Of a DNA stretch of 64,000 nucleotides, positions 1 to 8,254 are shown piece after piece. Source of the stretch: Coriobacteriia bacterium (GTDB taxonomy: Bacteria > Actinomycetota > Coriobacteriia > Anaerosomatales > JAAXUF01); contig JAAXWY010000005.1 in NCBI GenBank assembly GCA_013334745.1, positions 1 through 64,000 on the forward strand. Reading direction: 5' to 3'. Every line of letters starts with the position of its first letter. The first letter of the stretch is position 1. The notes under the pieces were generated by a model. That model made no database searches and was not told the origin of the DNA. It worked only from the letters and a program-made list of their open reading frames with translations. Both the position numbers and the translations under genes were made by a program.

Positions 1-726
1 CGCGTTGTCCACGAGGTTGGTGACGACCTGCTGCAGGCGGTCGGTGTCGCCCAGGACGGTCGCGGCCGCGCCGTTGACGGTGAGCGTCACCTCGCGGTCC
101 TCCAGCAGCGGCTCGAGCATCGCCGCGGCACGATCCGCGGCCAAGCGCAGGTCGACCTGGGTTATCGGCAGCTCGCCCGTCGCGCCCTCGATGCGCTGCA
201 GCGTGAGCAGGTCGTTCGCGAGCCTGCCGAGCCGCTCGGCCTCGAGCGCGATCGTCGAGAGGAAGCGCTGCTGGTCCTCGGCCTCGACATCGCCGTCGAG
301 GAGTGTCTCGGCGGCGCCACGGATCGCGGTGAGCGGGGTGCGCAGCTCATGGCTGACATCGCTGACGAACTGCGTCTTGCGCCGCTCCTCGCGCTTGAGC
401 TCCTCGAGCGCGTCGTCGATCTGGCCGGCCATCTGGTTGAACGCCTCGGCGACGATGCGCGTCTCGCGCGGTCCGCTGACGTCGGCACGTGCGGCGTGGT
501 TGCCCGAGGCGAAGGCGCGTGCGGACACGCCGAGACGCTCGAGTGGGGCGACGATGCGCTGGCCCACGAGTCGGCCGATCAGCCAGCCCGTGATCGGTGC
601 CGCGACGACGACGCCGATGCCGGTGCCGGTGCCGCCGAAGTCGAGGAGGACGTAGGCTGCGGTCGCCGCCGCAAGTGCGACGAGCCCCATCCAGATCGCG
701 ATCTTCGAGCGCAGGGTGGTGCCCAT
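1..726 (-). CDS. Sensor histidine kinase (3' part cut by window edge)
   Basis: Membrane sensor kinase that should phosphorylate the response regulator encoded just upstream. The visible 242 residues start at ATG (726-724). Two hydrophobic segments (about 9-28 and 34-52) are separated by only a few residues. A HAMP-like linker follows, then a HisKA domain with the H-box SHELRTP (phosphoacceptor His126). The sequence ends at NLVDNA, the start of the N-box, so most of the ATPase domain lies outside the window. With almost no extracytoplasmic loop it resembles intramembrane-sensing or accessory-dependent kinases; the signal cannot be told. The gene follows the regulator after a 55 bp gap, as one transcription unit. 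Confidence 0.93.
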   Translation of the reverse strand, partial: MGTTLRSKIAIWMGLVALAAATAAYVLLDFGGTGTGIGVVVAAPITGWLIGRLVGQRIVAPLERLGVSARAFASGNHAARADVSGPRETRIVAEAFNQMAGQIDDALEELKREERRKTQFVSDVSHELRTPLTAIRGAAETLLDGDVEAEDQQRFLSTIALEAERLGRLANDLLTLQRIEGATGELPITQVDLRLAADRAAAMLEPLLEDREVTLTVNGAAATVLGDTDRLQQVVTNLVDNA

Positions 727-781
727 GTCAGGTCTCCTCGGGGTGGCAGGGCGACGGTGTCGCTCGAGCCGGTCGTGGGCG

Positions 782-1483
782 CTAGACGCGGAACCGGTAG
801 CCGTAGCCGCGGACCGTCTCGACGAGCGCGGGGTCGCATCCGGCGGCCTCGAGCTTGTCGCGCAGGCGCTTGACGTGCGTGTCGACGGTCTTGGTCTCGA
901 CGAGGAACTCCCAGCCCCACGCCTCGCGCAGCAGTTGGTCGCGTGAGAGTACCTTGCCGCCGTGGCGCATGAGGCAGGCGAGGAGCTCGAACTCGCGGGG
1001 CGTGAGGTCGATGAGCGTCTCGCCGGCGGTCGCCTGGTGCGCGCCCTCGTCGAGGACGACGCCCGCGAGGTCGATACGCTCGCCGGCGACGCCGGGCTCG
1101 CGGCTGCCGGAGGGTGCGCGACGCAGCAGCGCCTTGACGCGGGCGGTCAGCTCGCGCACACCGAACGGCTTGGCGAGGTAGTCGTCGCCGCCGATCTCGA
1201 GGCCCACGACCTTGTCGAGCTCGGTGTCGCGTGCCGAGAGGAACAGCACCGGCACGCTCGAGTCCTGCCGCAGCCGGCGACAGACCTCGTAGCCGTCGAT
1301 GCCGGGGAGCATGACGTCGAGGACGACGAGGTCGAACGGATGCTGCTTCGCGAGCGCCAGAGCGCTGTCGCCATCCTCGGCGACGGTGACGTCGTAGCCC
1401 TCCTTGCGAAGGTTGTAACTCACGAATTCGGTGATCGATGGTTCGTCGTCGACGACGAGGATACGAGCGGGGGAGTCGGTCAA
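782..1483 (-). CDS. OmpR/PhoB-family response regulator
   Basis: DNA-binding response regulator of 233 residues, partner of the adjacent histidine kinase. The receiver domain (about 7-120) shows the acidic pair Asp12/Asp13, phosphoacceptor Asp56 in VLDVMLPG, Ser83 and Lys105. The C-terminal winged helix (about 135-232) has the family pattern LTPREFELL and ends in VRGYGYRF. I chose the TTG start at 1483 because a GGAGG lies 6 bases upstream and the receiver begins right after it; longer upstream extensions are Arg-rich and unlike the family. Target genes are unknown. The 173 bp divergent gap to coaX should hold its promoter, but I see no convincing boxes there. Confidence 0.93.
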   Translation of the reverse strand: MTDSPARILVVDDEPSITEFVSYNLRKEGYDVTVAEDGDSALALAKQHPFDLVVLDVMLPGIDGYEVCRRLRQDSSVPVLFLSARDTELDKVVGLEIGGDDYLAKPFGVRELTARVKALLRRAPSGSREPGVAGERIDLAGVVLDEGAHQATAGETLIDLTPREFELLACLMRHGGKVLSRDQLLREAWGWEFLVETKTVDTHVKRLRDKLEAAGCDPALVETVRGYGYRFRV

Positions 1484-1656
1484 CGGAGGCCTCCAGACCG
1501 TCGGTGTCAGTGCATTGCCGCTGCTCAGACGCTTGACGGAAGCGCCGTGCTTGCAGGTGCGGGTATCTCGGCCGATGATAGCACCGGCGCTCGGGGTCAA
1601 CCCGCCCGCGTCACCGTGCCGTGAAGAACTCCTACCACCCCGGAGGGGATTCGACC

Positions 1657-2424
1657 ATGTTGCTCGCTGTCGACGTAGGCAATACCCAGACCGTGATCGG
1701 CCTGTTCGCCGCCGAGCGACTCGCCGGACACTGGCGCATCTCAAGCAACGCATCGCTGACCGCCGACGAGCTGCGCGTCAAGCTCGCGGGTCTGCTCGCG
1801 CTCGACGGCCTGTCGTGGGAGGACGTCAGCGACGTCATCCTCGCCTCGGTGGTGCCTCGGCTCACCGCCGCGTGGGAGGACCTCGTCGCCATCGCGTGCC
1901 GCTGCGAGGTCATGGTGGTCGGGCCGGGACTGAAGACCGGTATGCCCATCCGCTACGACAACCCCCACGAGGTCGGCGCCGACCGTATCGTCAACGGCGT
2001 GGCGGCGTTCGCGCGTCTCGGCGGGCCCGTCGTCGTCGTCGACTTCGGCACCGCGACCACGATCGACGTGATCGCCGAGGACGGCGGCTATCTGGGCGGT
2101 GCGATCGCGCCGGGCGTCGAGACGAGTGCAGAAGCGCTGTTCAGCAAGGCGGCCCGGCTCTCCAAGGTCGACCTCGAGGCGCCCTCGGCGGTCATCGGCA
2201 CCAACACCCGCATGAGTGTGCAGGCGGGGCTGCTTCTTGGCGAGGCGGCGATGGTCGATGGACTCGTGCGCCGTGTGTGGGCCGAACTCGGCACCGAGAC
2301 GCCCGTGCTTGCGACCGGAGGGCTCGCGGAGCGCATGGGCTCGTTGTGCGACACGATCACCGACGTCGACATGGACCTCACGCTCGAGGGGTTGCGCATG
2401 ATCTTCGATCGCAACCGCGCCTAG
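1657..2424 (+). CDS. coaX: Type III pantothenate kinase
   Basis: Phosphorylates pantothenate with ATP in the first step of coenzyme A synthesis, in the cytosol. The 255-residue length is typical for CoaX. It shows the ASKHA phosphate-binding motif DVGNT (6-10), the substrate loop NPHEVGADRIVN and a second phosphate motif VVDFGTATTID. The ATG at 1657 has GGAGGGG 8 bases upstream; an in-frame GTG at 1621 has no good ribosome site and would add a non-conserved leader. The stop codon shares the bases CTAG with the convergent cca stop. Divergent from the response regulator, so probably monocistronic. Confidence 0.95.
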   Translation: MLLAVDVGNTQTVIGLFAAERLAGHWRISSNASLTADELRVKLAGLLALDGLSWEDVSDVILASVVPRLTAAWEDLVAIACRCEVMVVGPGLKTGMPIRYDNPHEVGADRIVNGVAAFARLGGPVVVVDFGTATTIDVIAEDGGYLGGAIAPGVETSAEALFSKAARLSKVDLEAPSAVIGTNTRMSVQAGLLLGEAAMVDGLVRRVWAELGTETPVLATGGLAERMGSLCDTITDVDMDLTLEGLRMIFDRNRA

Positions 2425-3440
2425 GGCGTCTTCGGCGGCTTGGCTCCCATGTCAGCATCGTGCAGCGGACTCGTCTCCAGCAGATGGTCGCGCGCCAGCG
2501 TGACGACCGCTTCTCGCCGCGACTTGGACCACTTGAGGTAGAGCGCGAGCCGTTCCACGATCTCTGCGCCGAGCAGGTCGTGCTTGTGGTAGACGCTCCG
2601 GTCGGGCTTCTCGGCGCGCACGAAGGGCTTCGCGATGTCGTGCAGCAGGGCCGCCCACCGCAACGCCGGCTCCGGCTCGACGGCCGCGACCACCGCAAGG
2701 GTGTGCTCGAAGAGCGTGCGGTCGTGATGCGGCGAGTTCTGGTCGTAGCCGATCTGTAGCTCGAGCTCGGGCACCATGAAGCGCAGCAGGCCGGTACGCG
2801 CTAGCACGCCGAGTCCGTACGCCACGTTGTCGCCCACGAGCAGCTTGTCGAGCTCGATCATCCAACGCTCTCGCGCCACGTGCAGGATGCGGTGCGCGTA
2901 GCGCTCCATGGCGGCGGTGGTGTCGTGCTCGACGGTGAAGTCGAGCTGTGACGCGAAGCGGGCGGCGCGCAGCATACGCAGCGGGTCCTCTCGGAAGCGC
3001 TCACGCGGGTCGCCGACGGCGCGGATGATGCGCGCGTCGATGTCGGCTCGTCCACCGAACAGGTCGATGACCTCCTCGGCCTGCATCGCCATGGCGTTGA
3101 TCGTGAAGTCGCGTCGGCCGAGGTCGCCCGAGAGCTCGGTGAGGAACTCGACGTTTGGCTTGCGCGTGTCGTCGGGGTAGACCTCCGAGCGGAACGTCGT
3201 CACTTCGACAAGGCGCCCATCGGCCTTGAACCCCACCGTGCCGTACTTCTTTCCGATGAGGTAGGGCTTGCGCCCCGCCTCGCGGACGGCAGCCTCGATG
3301 CGGTCGGGCAGAAGCGGCGTGGTGAAGTCGTAGTCGCTGCACGCTCGGCCCATGACCACGTCGCGCACCGAGCCGCCGACCAGGTAGACCGGGTCGACCA
3401 CTCGCGCCACCGCCTCGTAAATCTCCAGCGCGTGCTTCAA
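2421..3440 (-). CDS. cca: CCA tRNA nucleotidyltransferase with HD domain
   Basis: Adds or repairs the 3' CCA end of tRNAs. The 339-residue protein has a nucleotidyltransferase head (GGSVRD at 22-27 and metal-binding DYD at 36-38), the FTINAMAM and RFREDPLRMLRAARF neck motifs, and a C-terminal HD-type segment with LLHDIAKP. Because the family includes poly(A) polymerases, specificity is inferred; the HD domain favours CCA addition plus phosphohydrolase activity. The start is TTG at 3440, preceded by AAGGAGG with 8 bases spacing. An alternative far-upstream start would run over the divergent regulator gene and is rejected. It ends on the same CTAG as coaX. Confidence 0.9.
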   Translation of the reverse strand: MKHALEIYEAVARVVDPVYLVGGSVRDVVMGRACSDYDFTTPLLPDRIEAAVREAGRKPYLIGKKYGTVGFKADGRLVEVTTFRSEVYPDDTRKPNVEFLTELSGDLGRRDFTINAMAMQAEEVIDLFGGRADIDARIIRAVGDPRERFREDPLRMLRAARFASQLDFTVEHDTTAAMERYAHRILHVARERWMIELDKLLVGDNVAYGLGVLARTGLLRFMVPELELQIGYDQNSPHHDRTLFEHTLAVVAAVEPEPALRWAALLHDIAKPFVRAEKPDRSVYHKHDLLGAEIVERLALYLKWSKSRREAVVTLARDHLLETSPLHDADMGAKPPKTP

Positions 3441-3534
3441 CGGGCAGCCCTCCTTCTGAATCTCACACCATGACCATACCCGAGACAGTCGATCGCGGCG
3501 CGCGAATCGGCGCTTCCAACCGCCCGTGCTCGCG

Positions 3535-3563
3535 TATACTCGGCGATGCACACACTTGTGTGT
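3535..3563 (+). promoter_or_regulatory. Candidate promoter -10 with overlapping palindromic operator
   Basis: A TATACT box (3535-3540) lies in the cca/regulator divergent gap, with only a weak -35. Near the expected transcription start sits a perfect palindrome, ACACACTTGTGTGT (3550-3563). Its position over +1 and just ahead of an HTH gene suggests autoregulation. The binding protein is inference. Confidence 0.5.
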
Positions 3564-3590
3564 ACACGCTTGAGGCGAGGAGGGGCGCGA

Positions 3591-4205
3591 GTGCGGCTGT
3601 ACCGGATCGGCGATAAGGTCGTGAGCGAGGACAAGCTGCGCGACGCCATCGCCTCCATCCTCGAGGACCGCGAGGCCGGAGCCACGCAAGACGACGTCGC
3701 CAAAAGCCACGGGGTGCAGCGCTCGTTCGTGAGCTTCCTCGAGACCCTGGGCGAGGTGCGCAAAGGCAACCGGGTGGCGATGGTGGGCTTCCCGATCGCC
3801 AACGCCGCCGAGGTCAAGGCACTCGCCGAGAACCACGCGCTCGACTTCGTGCTTGTGCTCTCGCAAGAGGAGCGCGAGAACATCGAATCGGGCGAGGTCA
3901 CGGCGGTCTTCAACACGCTGCTGGAGACCATCGCCACGCTGCGCGACTACGACACGCTCGTCCTGCTCGCCAGCGACTGGCGCATCAAGACCATGGAACG
4001 AATCCTCGGCACGGAAGTCGTCGGGGTACCACTCGGATCGTCCCCGCTTCGCGAGGCGGTCACAGTCGACGTCGAGGAGCTCGACGCGATCCTGACAGGC
4101 GTCATGTCGGCCCGACCGGCCCACGGCTCGACCAGCCGCGGTTCGGCGGCGCTCAAGGACGCATCCGGACTCCCCGGGAGGTGGCAGCCATCAAGGAAGT
4201 CGTAA
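3591..4205 (+). CDS. HTH transcriptional regulator of an orphan conserved pair
   Basis: Probable DNA-binding regulator of 204 residues. Near the N-terminus, the segment from about 25 to 60 reads like a helix-turn-helix (TQDDVAKSHGVQRSFVSFLE) and is followed by GEVRKGNRVAMVGFPI, a hydrophobic strand that starts a possible Rossmann-like effector domain. I recall similar proteins in anaerobic Firmicutes, but know no assigned ligand. The GTG start at 3591 follows GAGGAGG; the ATG at 3546 lies at the predicted transcription start and inside the palindrome, with no ribosome site. It overlaps the next gene by 25 bp, so the two are almost surely co-expressed. Confidence 0.75.
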   Translation: MRLYRIGDKVVSEDKLRDAIASILEDREAGATQDDVAKSHGVQRSFVSFLETLGEVRKGNRVAMVGFPIANAAEVKALAENHALDFVLVLSQEERENIESGEVTAVFNTLLETIATLRDYDTLVLLASDWRIKTMERILGTEVVGVPLGSSPLREAVTVDVEELDAILTGVMSARPAHGSTSRGSAALKDASGLPGRWQPSRKS

Positions 4206-5119
4206 GCGTGTCCATCGGCTCGTCCAGCCGAGACCACGAGGTCGAGATCGATCTGCTCGGCGAGCGATTCAAGATCCGCCGAGAAGGCCACAACGGCGAC
4301 CTCGCGAAGGCGGCAGCGCGCTTCGCTGAGCTCGACGGCACCGTCGCGGCGTTCGGGATGGGCGGCATCGACGTCTACCTGCGCGCTGATGGCCGCAAGT
4401 ACTTCTTCCGCGAGGCGAAGCGACTGCTGGCCGGCGTCAAGCAGACGCCTGTGGTCGACGGCAGCGGTCTCAAGGGGCCGGTAGAGGGCTCGACCATCGA
4501 GTACCTGCAGACGGCTCACGGCCTGGACTTCGCGGGCAAGAAGGTACTGATGACCTCTGCGGTCGACCGCTGGGGCATGGCCGAAGCGCTTCAGAACGCG
4601 GGCACGGAGCAGGTCTTCGGCGACCTGTTCTACGCGCTCGACCTGCCGATCATCATCAAGAAGTGGGGCACGCTCAAGACCGTCGTGCGCCTGCTCACGC
4701 CGGCCGTGGCTCAGCTGCCGTTCTCGGTGCTGTACCCGGTGGGGGACAAGCAAGACGAGGCGACGAAGGTCAACCCCACCGCGGGCAAGCTCTACACATG
4801 GGCCGACATCATCGCCGGTGACTGGCAGTACGTAAAGAAGTACATGCCGCCCGACATGCGCGGCAAGTGGATCATCACCAACACGACCACACCGGTTGAC
4901 GTCGAGTTGTGCCGCGAGCGGGGTGTCGAGTTGCTCGTGACCTCGACGCCGAGGCTCTCCGGCCGTTCGTTCGGGACGAACCTCATCGAGGCGACCATGG
5001 TCGCGCTCGACAACGCGAAAGGTGAGTTGTCGCCTGAGCGGTATCGCGAGCTGCTCGACAGTGTCGGCTTCAAGCCCGACGTCGCCTGGCTGCAAAAGGA
5101 CGTCGCCGCCGATAAGTAG
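4181..5119 (+). CDS. 'Quinate 5-dehydrogenase'-type family protein of unknown function
   Basis: A 312-residue cytosolic protein that resembles proteins of clostridia and Moorella which pipelines label quinate 5-dehydrogenase. The N-terminus reads VVSVSIGSSSRDH, the centre has KVLMTSAVDRWGMAEAL, and the C-terminus has ITNTTTPVDVELCRERGV. I see no clear GxGxxG dinucleotide site, so the enzymatic label is doubtful. There are no other shikimate or quinate genes here. The GTG at 4181 (GGGAGG directly adjacent) keeps the conserved start; GTG at 4208 is an alternative that would remove the overlap with the regulator. Partner of the preceding HTH gene. Confidence 0.65.
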   Translation: MAAIKEVVSVSIGSSSRDHEVEIDLLGERFKIRREGHNGDLAKAAARFAELDGTVAAFGMGGIDVYLRADGRKYFFREAKRLLAGVKQTPVVDGSGLKGPVEGSTIEYLQTAHGLDFAGKKVLMTSAVDRWGMAEALQNAGTEQVFGDLFYALDLPIIIKKWGTLKTVVRLLTPAVAQLPFSVLYPVGDKQDEATKVNPTAGKLYTWADIIAGDWQYVKKYMPPDMRGKWIITNTTTPVDVELCRERGVELLVTSTPRLSGRSFGTNLIEATMVALDNAKGELSPERYRELLDSVGFKPDVAWLQKDVAADK

Positions 5120-5195
5120 GCGCGTTCTTTGCTGATGGCTCCACACAAACGGCACATCTTAAGGTGCCTTCAGCCTAGCCCCGAGGTCCTGACGG

Positions 5196-5204
5196 TGCTA
5201 GTAT
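5196..5204 (+). promoter_or_regulatory. Candidate extended -10 promoter of the ccm operon
   Basis: TGCTAGTAT (5196-5204) fits an extended -10 element (TGn plus TAGTAT) about 125 bases before ccmE, without a recognisable -35. The element resembles those seen ahead of hemA, hemL, gmd and rfbF in this window. It lies in a 209 bp gap that otherwise shows only a short GGCAC/GTGCC inverted repeat near 5153-5168. Confidence 0.4.
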
Positions 5205-5328
5205 CCATGTGTTCAGGCAGGCGGTTCGGAAAAGCGGTGTGGTCCCTGCGCAGGGTCGTGCGCGGACGCCCATTCCAAGGATGTGCTCGGCTGTGCGCTG
5301 CAGTCGCGAGCATTAGGGAGTGAAGTAC

Positions 5329-6018
5329 GTGAACAAGCGGGCTCGAATTCGTCTCATCGGCGTGACAGCGGCGATTCTCATCGCCGTTGCTGCGATGGTC
5401 TACTACACGGGTGGCAAGCAGGGTGCCTACGAGGCGGATATCGCCGCGATCACCACCGACAAGTCGCTCGTCGGTGAGCAGGTCAAGGTCGGCGGCACCG
5501 TGGTCGCAGGTTCGTGGGACAAGAAGTCCAACCCCATGCGCTTCACGATCAGGGGCGAGCAGGACAGTGCGAACACCGGTCCCACTCTGAAGGTCGTCTA
5601 CACCGGCACCGTGCCCGCCACGTTCGGTGACGGCGTCGTCGCCATCGTCACCGGCAAGATCGATGACCAGGGCGTACTCACGGCCGGTGACATGATCACC
5701 AAGTGCCCGTCGAAGTACGAGTCCGCCACCGGCGCCACGCCGATCGCTGACGTCGTCGCGGGCGGCGCCACGCTCGAGGGCAAGCCGATGCGCGTGACCG
5801 GCTACCTCAAGCCTGCCTCGCTCGCGCCGGCCGGCTCGACCGGGGATCGCTTCATCATCGCCCAGAACGCCGACGGCAGCGGGCAGGCGGTTCCCGTCAC
5901 GTTCGCCGGTGTACTGCCCGACGGCATCAAGGACGGCGTGCAGCTCGTACTGGGTGGAGAGCTCTCGGACGGCAAGTTCGTCGCCACGAGCGTCGCCCTC
6001 GAGCAGAGCCAGCAGTAA
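5329..6018 (+). CDS. ccmE: Cys-type heme chaperone CcmE with a second OB-like domain
   Basis: Membrane-anchored periplasmic heme chaperone of cytochrome c maturation System I. One N-terminal membrane segment (about 7-27) precedes an OB-fold domain (about 35-130). The heme-attachment site is Cys126-x3-Tyr130 (CPSKY), not the usual His-x3-Tyr; the same CxxxY form is known from archaeal and Desulfovibrio-type variant System I. Residues about 140-229 repeat the OB pattern (LEGKPMRVTGYL to LVLGGELSDGKF) without a heme motif, which makes the protein much longer (229 aa) than standard CcmE (about 150). GTG 5329 is preferred over GTG 5320 because AGGGAG then has 8 bases spacing. First gene of the ccm operon. 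Confidence 0.88.
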   Translation: MNKRARIRLIGVTAAILIAVAAMVYYTGGKQGAYEADIAAITTDKSLVGEQVKVGGTVVAGSWDKKSNPMRFTIRGEQDSANTGPTLKVVYTGTVPATFGDGVVAIVTGKIDDQGVLTAGDMITKCPSKYESATGATPIADVVAGGATLEGKPMRVTGYLKPASLAPAGSTGDRFIIAQNADGSGQAVPVTFAGVLPDGIKDGVQLVLGGELSDGKFVATSVALEQSQQ

Positions 6019-6091
6019 GCAAGGCAGCCCCGCCGAGACCGGCGCCGCCGGACTCGGCTTGTCGTGAATCGTGTACGAACGGAGTTGAGGT

Positions 6092-8251
6092 ATGGCTACG
6101 CTCGGATTGGTGATGCTCGGACTCGCGCTGATAGCCAGCGTGTTGGCGGTGGGCTCGTTGCTTGCGGGTCACAACCGCAAGGGCGGCGAGATGATCTCGA
6201 AGCTCGGCTACTGGGGCACCTACGTCGCGGCGGGTTCTCTTACCATCGCCGTGACCATCATGGTGGTGGCGTTCTACACCAAGGACTTCACGTTCCTCTA
6301 CGTCGCCGAGAACCACAGCCCGGACGTCTCGAGCCTCGCGTGGCTCTACACGCTCTCCGCGCTGTGGGCCGGTCGTGAAGGATCGTTCCTGTTCTGGACG
6401 TGGCTGATCTCGCTGTTCGCGGCGTGGATCGCCTATCGCCGCATCAACCTCATGGATTCGCTGTCGAACATGGGCCTCATGGTGACCAACGTCGTCATGA
6501 CACTGTTCGCCTCGGGCATGCTGTTTTCGCAGCCCAACAACCCCTTCAAGCTCACCGACGCCGGGTTCCTCGGACCCGCGGGCGAGCTCGTCGGTGAGGC
6601 GGCCGCGTGGGGCATGAACCCGCTGCTGCAGCACTGGGCGATGATCGCTCACCCGCCCACACTGTTCATCGGCTATGCCGGTCTTACGATCCCGTTCGCG
6701 TTCGCCGTCGCCGCGATCATCGTCAACGACGGATCCGATGCATGGGTTCGTATCGTCGACCGCATCACGGTCTTCTCGTGGCTGTTCCTGGGCGCCGGCA
6801 TCGGCCTGGGTTCGGTCTGGGCGTACGTCGTCCTCGGCTGGGGTGGCTACTGGGGCTGGGACCCGGTGGAGAACGCATCACTGCTTCCGTGGCTGACAGG
6901 CGTTGGTCTGCTCCATAGCTTCACGATCTATCGCAAGCGCGGCGGCTTCAAGAAGTGGGCGATCGCGCTGTCCTCGGTCACCTTCGCGCTCGTGATTCTC
7001 GGTACCTTCATCACGCGCTCGGGCATCGTGCAGTCGGTGCACGCGTTTGAGGCCGACCCGGTCTCGCTCTACCTGTTCCTCGCCATGATCCTTGTCGCGT
7101 TCGCGGTCGCGATCTTCGGCCCGATGCTCCGCAAGGGCACCTTCGAGGGCAACGACGAGTTCGAGTCGCTCACCGGTAAGGAAGCGGCGTACTACTTCAA
7201 CAACGTCATCATGCTCGTCGCGGGCCTGCTCGTGGCCTACCTGACGATCACTTCGGCGCTCCCGTCGTGGATGCTGTTCGGCAAGCGCTCCATCCCGCCG
7301 AGCACCTTCGACGCGGTCGCGCGCCCCGTCGGCGTGCTCTACGTCTTCATCGTGGCGCTGTGCCCGATGCTCTCGTGGCGCACGACCGAGGGCAAGCTGC
7401 TGTGGAGCCGCATCAAGTGGCCGCTCGTCTCGGCGGCGGCGATTTTCGCGCTGCTCGTGGTCGAGTTCTCCACGACACTCAAGCCGATCTACGACCGCAT
7501 GGTGCTGCTGACCTCGTCGCCGGGTCTCAAGATGGCTGAGGCCGGCCCGGCGTGGTACTACCACGCGATCGGCCTCCTCGGCCTGTTCGCGGGCTCACTG
7601 CTCATCTCCACTACCGGCGCGATGTTCATCACCGGTGCCAAGAAGCGTGCCGAGGCGCGCGGCGAGAGCTTCGGCGCAGCGCTGTGGAGCATCCTGTCCA
7701 AGGCTCGCAGCCAGTCGGGTGGTTACCTGGCCCACATCGGTATCGGCATCATCCTGATCGGCCTTGTGGGTTCGGCCATGTACGTCTACGACAACACCTA
7801 CACGATCCCGCAGCAGCAGGGTGCCAAGTTCACTGTCGACCAGTACACGTTCAACTTCGTGGGCACCGATTCCGAGACCCTGAAGAACGGCAACACGGTC
7901 GATACCATCAATCTGCAGGTCACCCGTGGCGGTAAGGTCGTCGGCACCATCAACCCGGGTCAGACCACCTTCGCTGCCACACAGCAGACCCGTACCGACG
8001 CCCGTGTACTCTCCGAGCCTCTGCGCGACATCTTCGTCACCATGCAGGGCGCCGATGAGAGCGGCATCAGCATCAACGTGAAGATCAACCCGCTCATCTG
8101 GTTCTCATGGGGCGGCTTCATCATCCTGCTGATCGGCACGAGCATCGCGACCTGGCCCAAGGCCGGCGCGCGTGAGCTCGTCGTCGCGGGCGCACCGCTG
8201 CCCAAGACCGGCAAAGCCGTGGCCAAGACCGGCAAGCAGGGCAAGCGCTAA
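6092..8251 (+). CDS. ccmF: Cytochrome c heme lyase CcmF
   Basis: Large integral membrane protein (719 aa) that takes heme from holo-CcmE and attaches it to apocytochrome c. Many hydrophobic segments are visible, and the tryptophan-rich WWD motif appears at about 243-268 (GWGGYWGWDPVENA). An ENHSP segment, expected for the family, lies near residue 75. The C-terminal part has a long periplasmic stretch (about 565-660) followed by a last membrane helix and a basic tail. It is longer than many CcmF proteins (about 650). ATG 6092 has GGAG 7 bases upstream. It sits 73 bp after ccmE and 3 bp before ccmA. Confidence 0.96.
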   Translation: MATLGLVMLGLALIASVLAVGSLLAGHNRKGGEMISKLGYWGTYVAAGSLTIAVTIMVVAFYTKDFTFLYVAENHSPDVSSLAWLYTLSALWAGREGSFLFWTWLISLFAAWIAYRRINLMDSLSNMGLMVTNVVMTLFASGMLFSQPNNPFKLTDAGFLGPAGELVGEAAAWGMNPLLQHWAMIAHPPTLFIGYAGLTIPFAFAVAAIIVNDGSDAWVRIVDRITVFSWLFLGAGIGLGSVWAYVVLGWGGYWGWDPVENASLLPWLTGVGLLHSFTIYRKRGGFKKWAIALSSVTFALVILGTFITRSGIVQSVHAFEADPVSLYLFLAMILVAFAVAIFGPMLRKGTFEGNDEFESLTGKEAAYYFNNVIMLVAGLLVAYLTITSALPSWMLFGKRSIPPSTFDAVARPVGVLYVFIVALCPMLSWRTTEGKLLWSRIKWPLVSAAAIFALLVVEFSTTLKPIYDRMVLLTSSPGLKMAEAGPAWYYHAIGLLGLFAGSLLISTTGAMFITGAKKRAEARGESFGAALWSILSKARSQSGGYLAHIGIGIILIGLVGSAMYVYDNTYTIPQQQGAKFTVDQYTFNFVGTDSETLKNGNTVDTINLQVTRGGKVVGTINPGQTTFAATQQTRTDARVLSEPLRDIFVTMQGADESGISINVKINPLIWFSWGGFIILLIGTSIATWPKAGARELVVAGAPLPKTGKAVAKTGKQGKR

Positions 8252-8254
8252 GGC

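Noticed and set aside
3546-3590. ATG 3546 as start of the HTH regulator
   Set aside because: It lies at the predicted transcription start, inside the palindrome region, and lacks a ribosome site; GTG 3591 has GAGGAGG.
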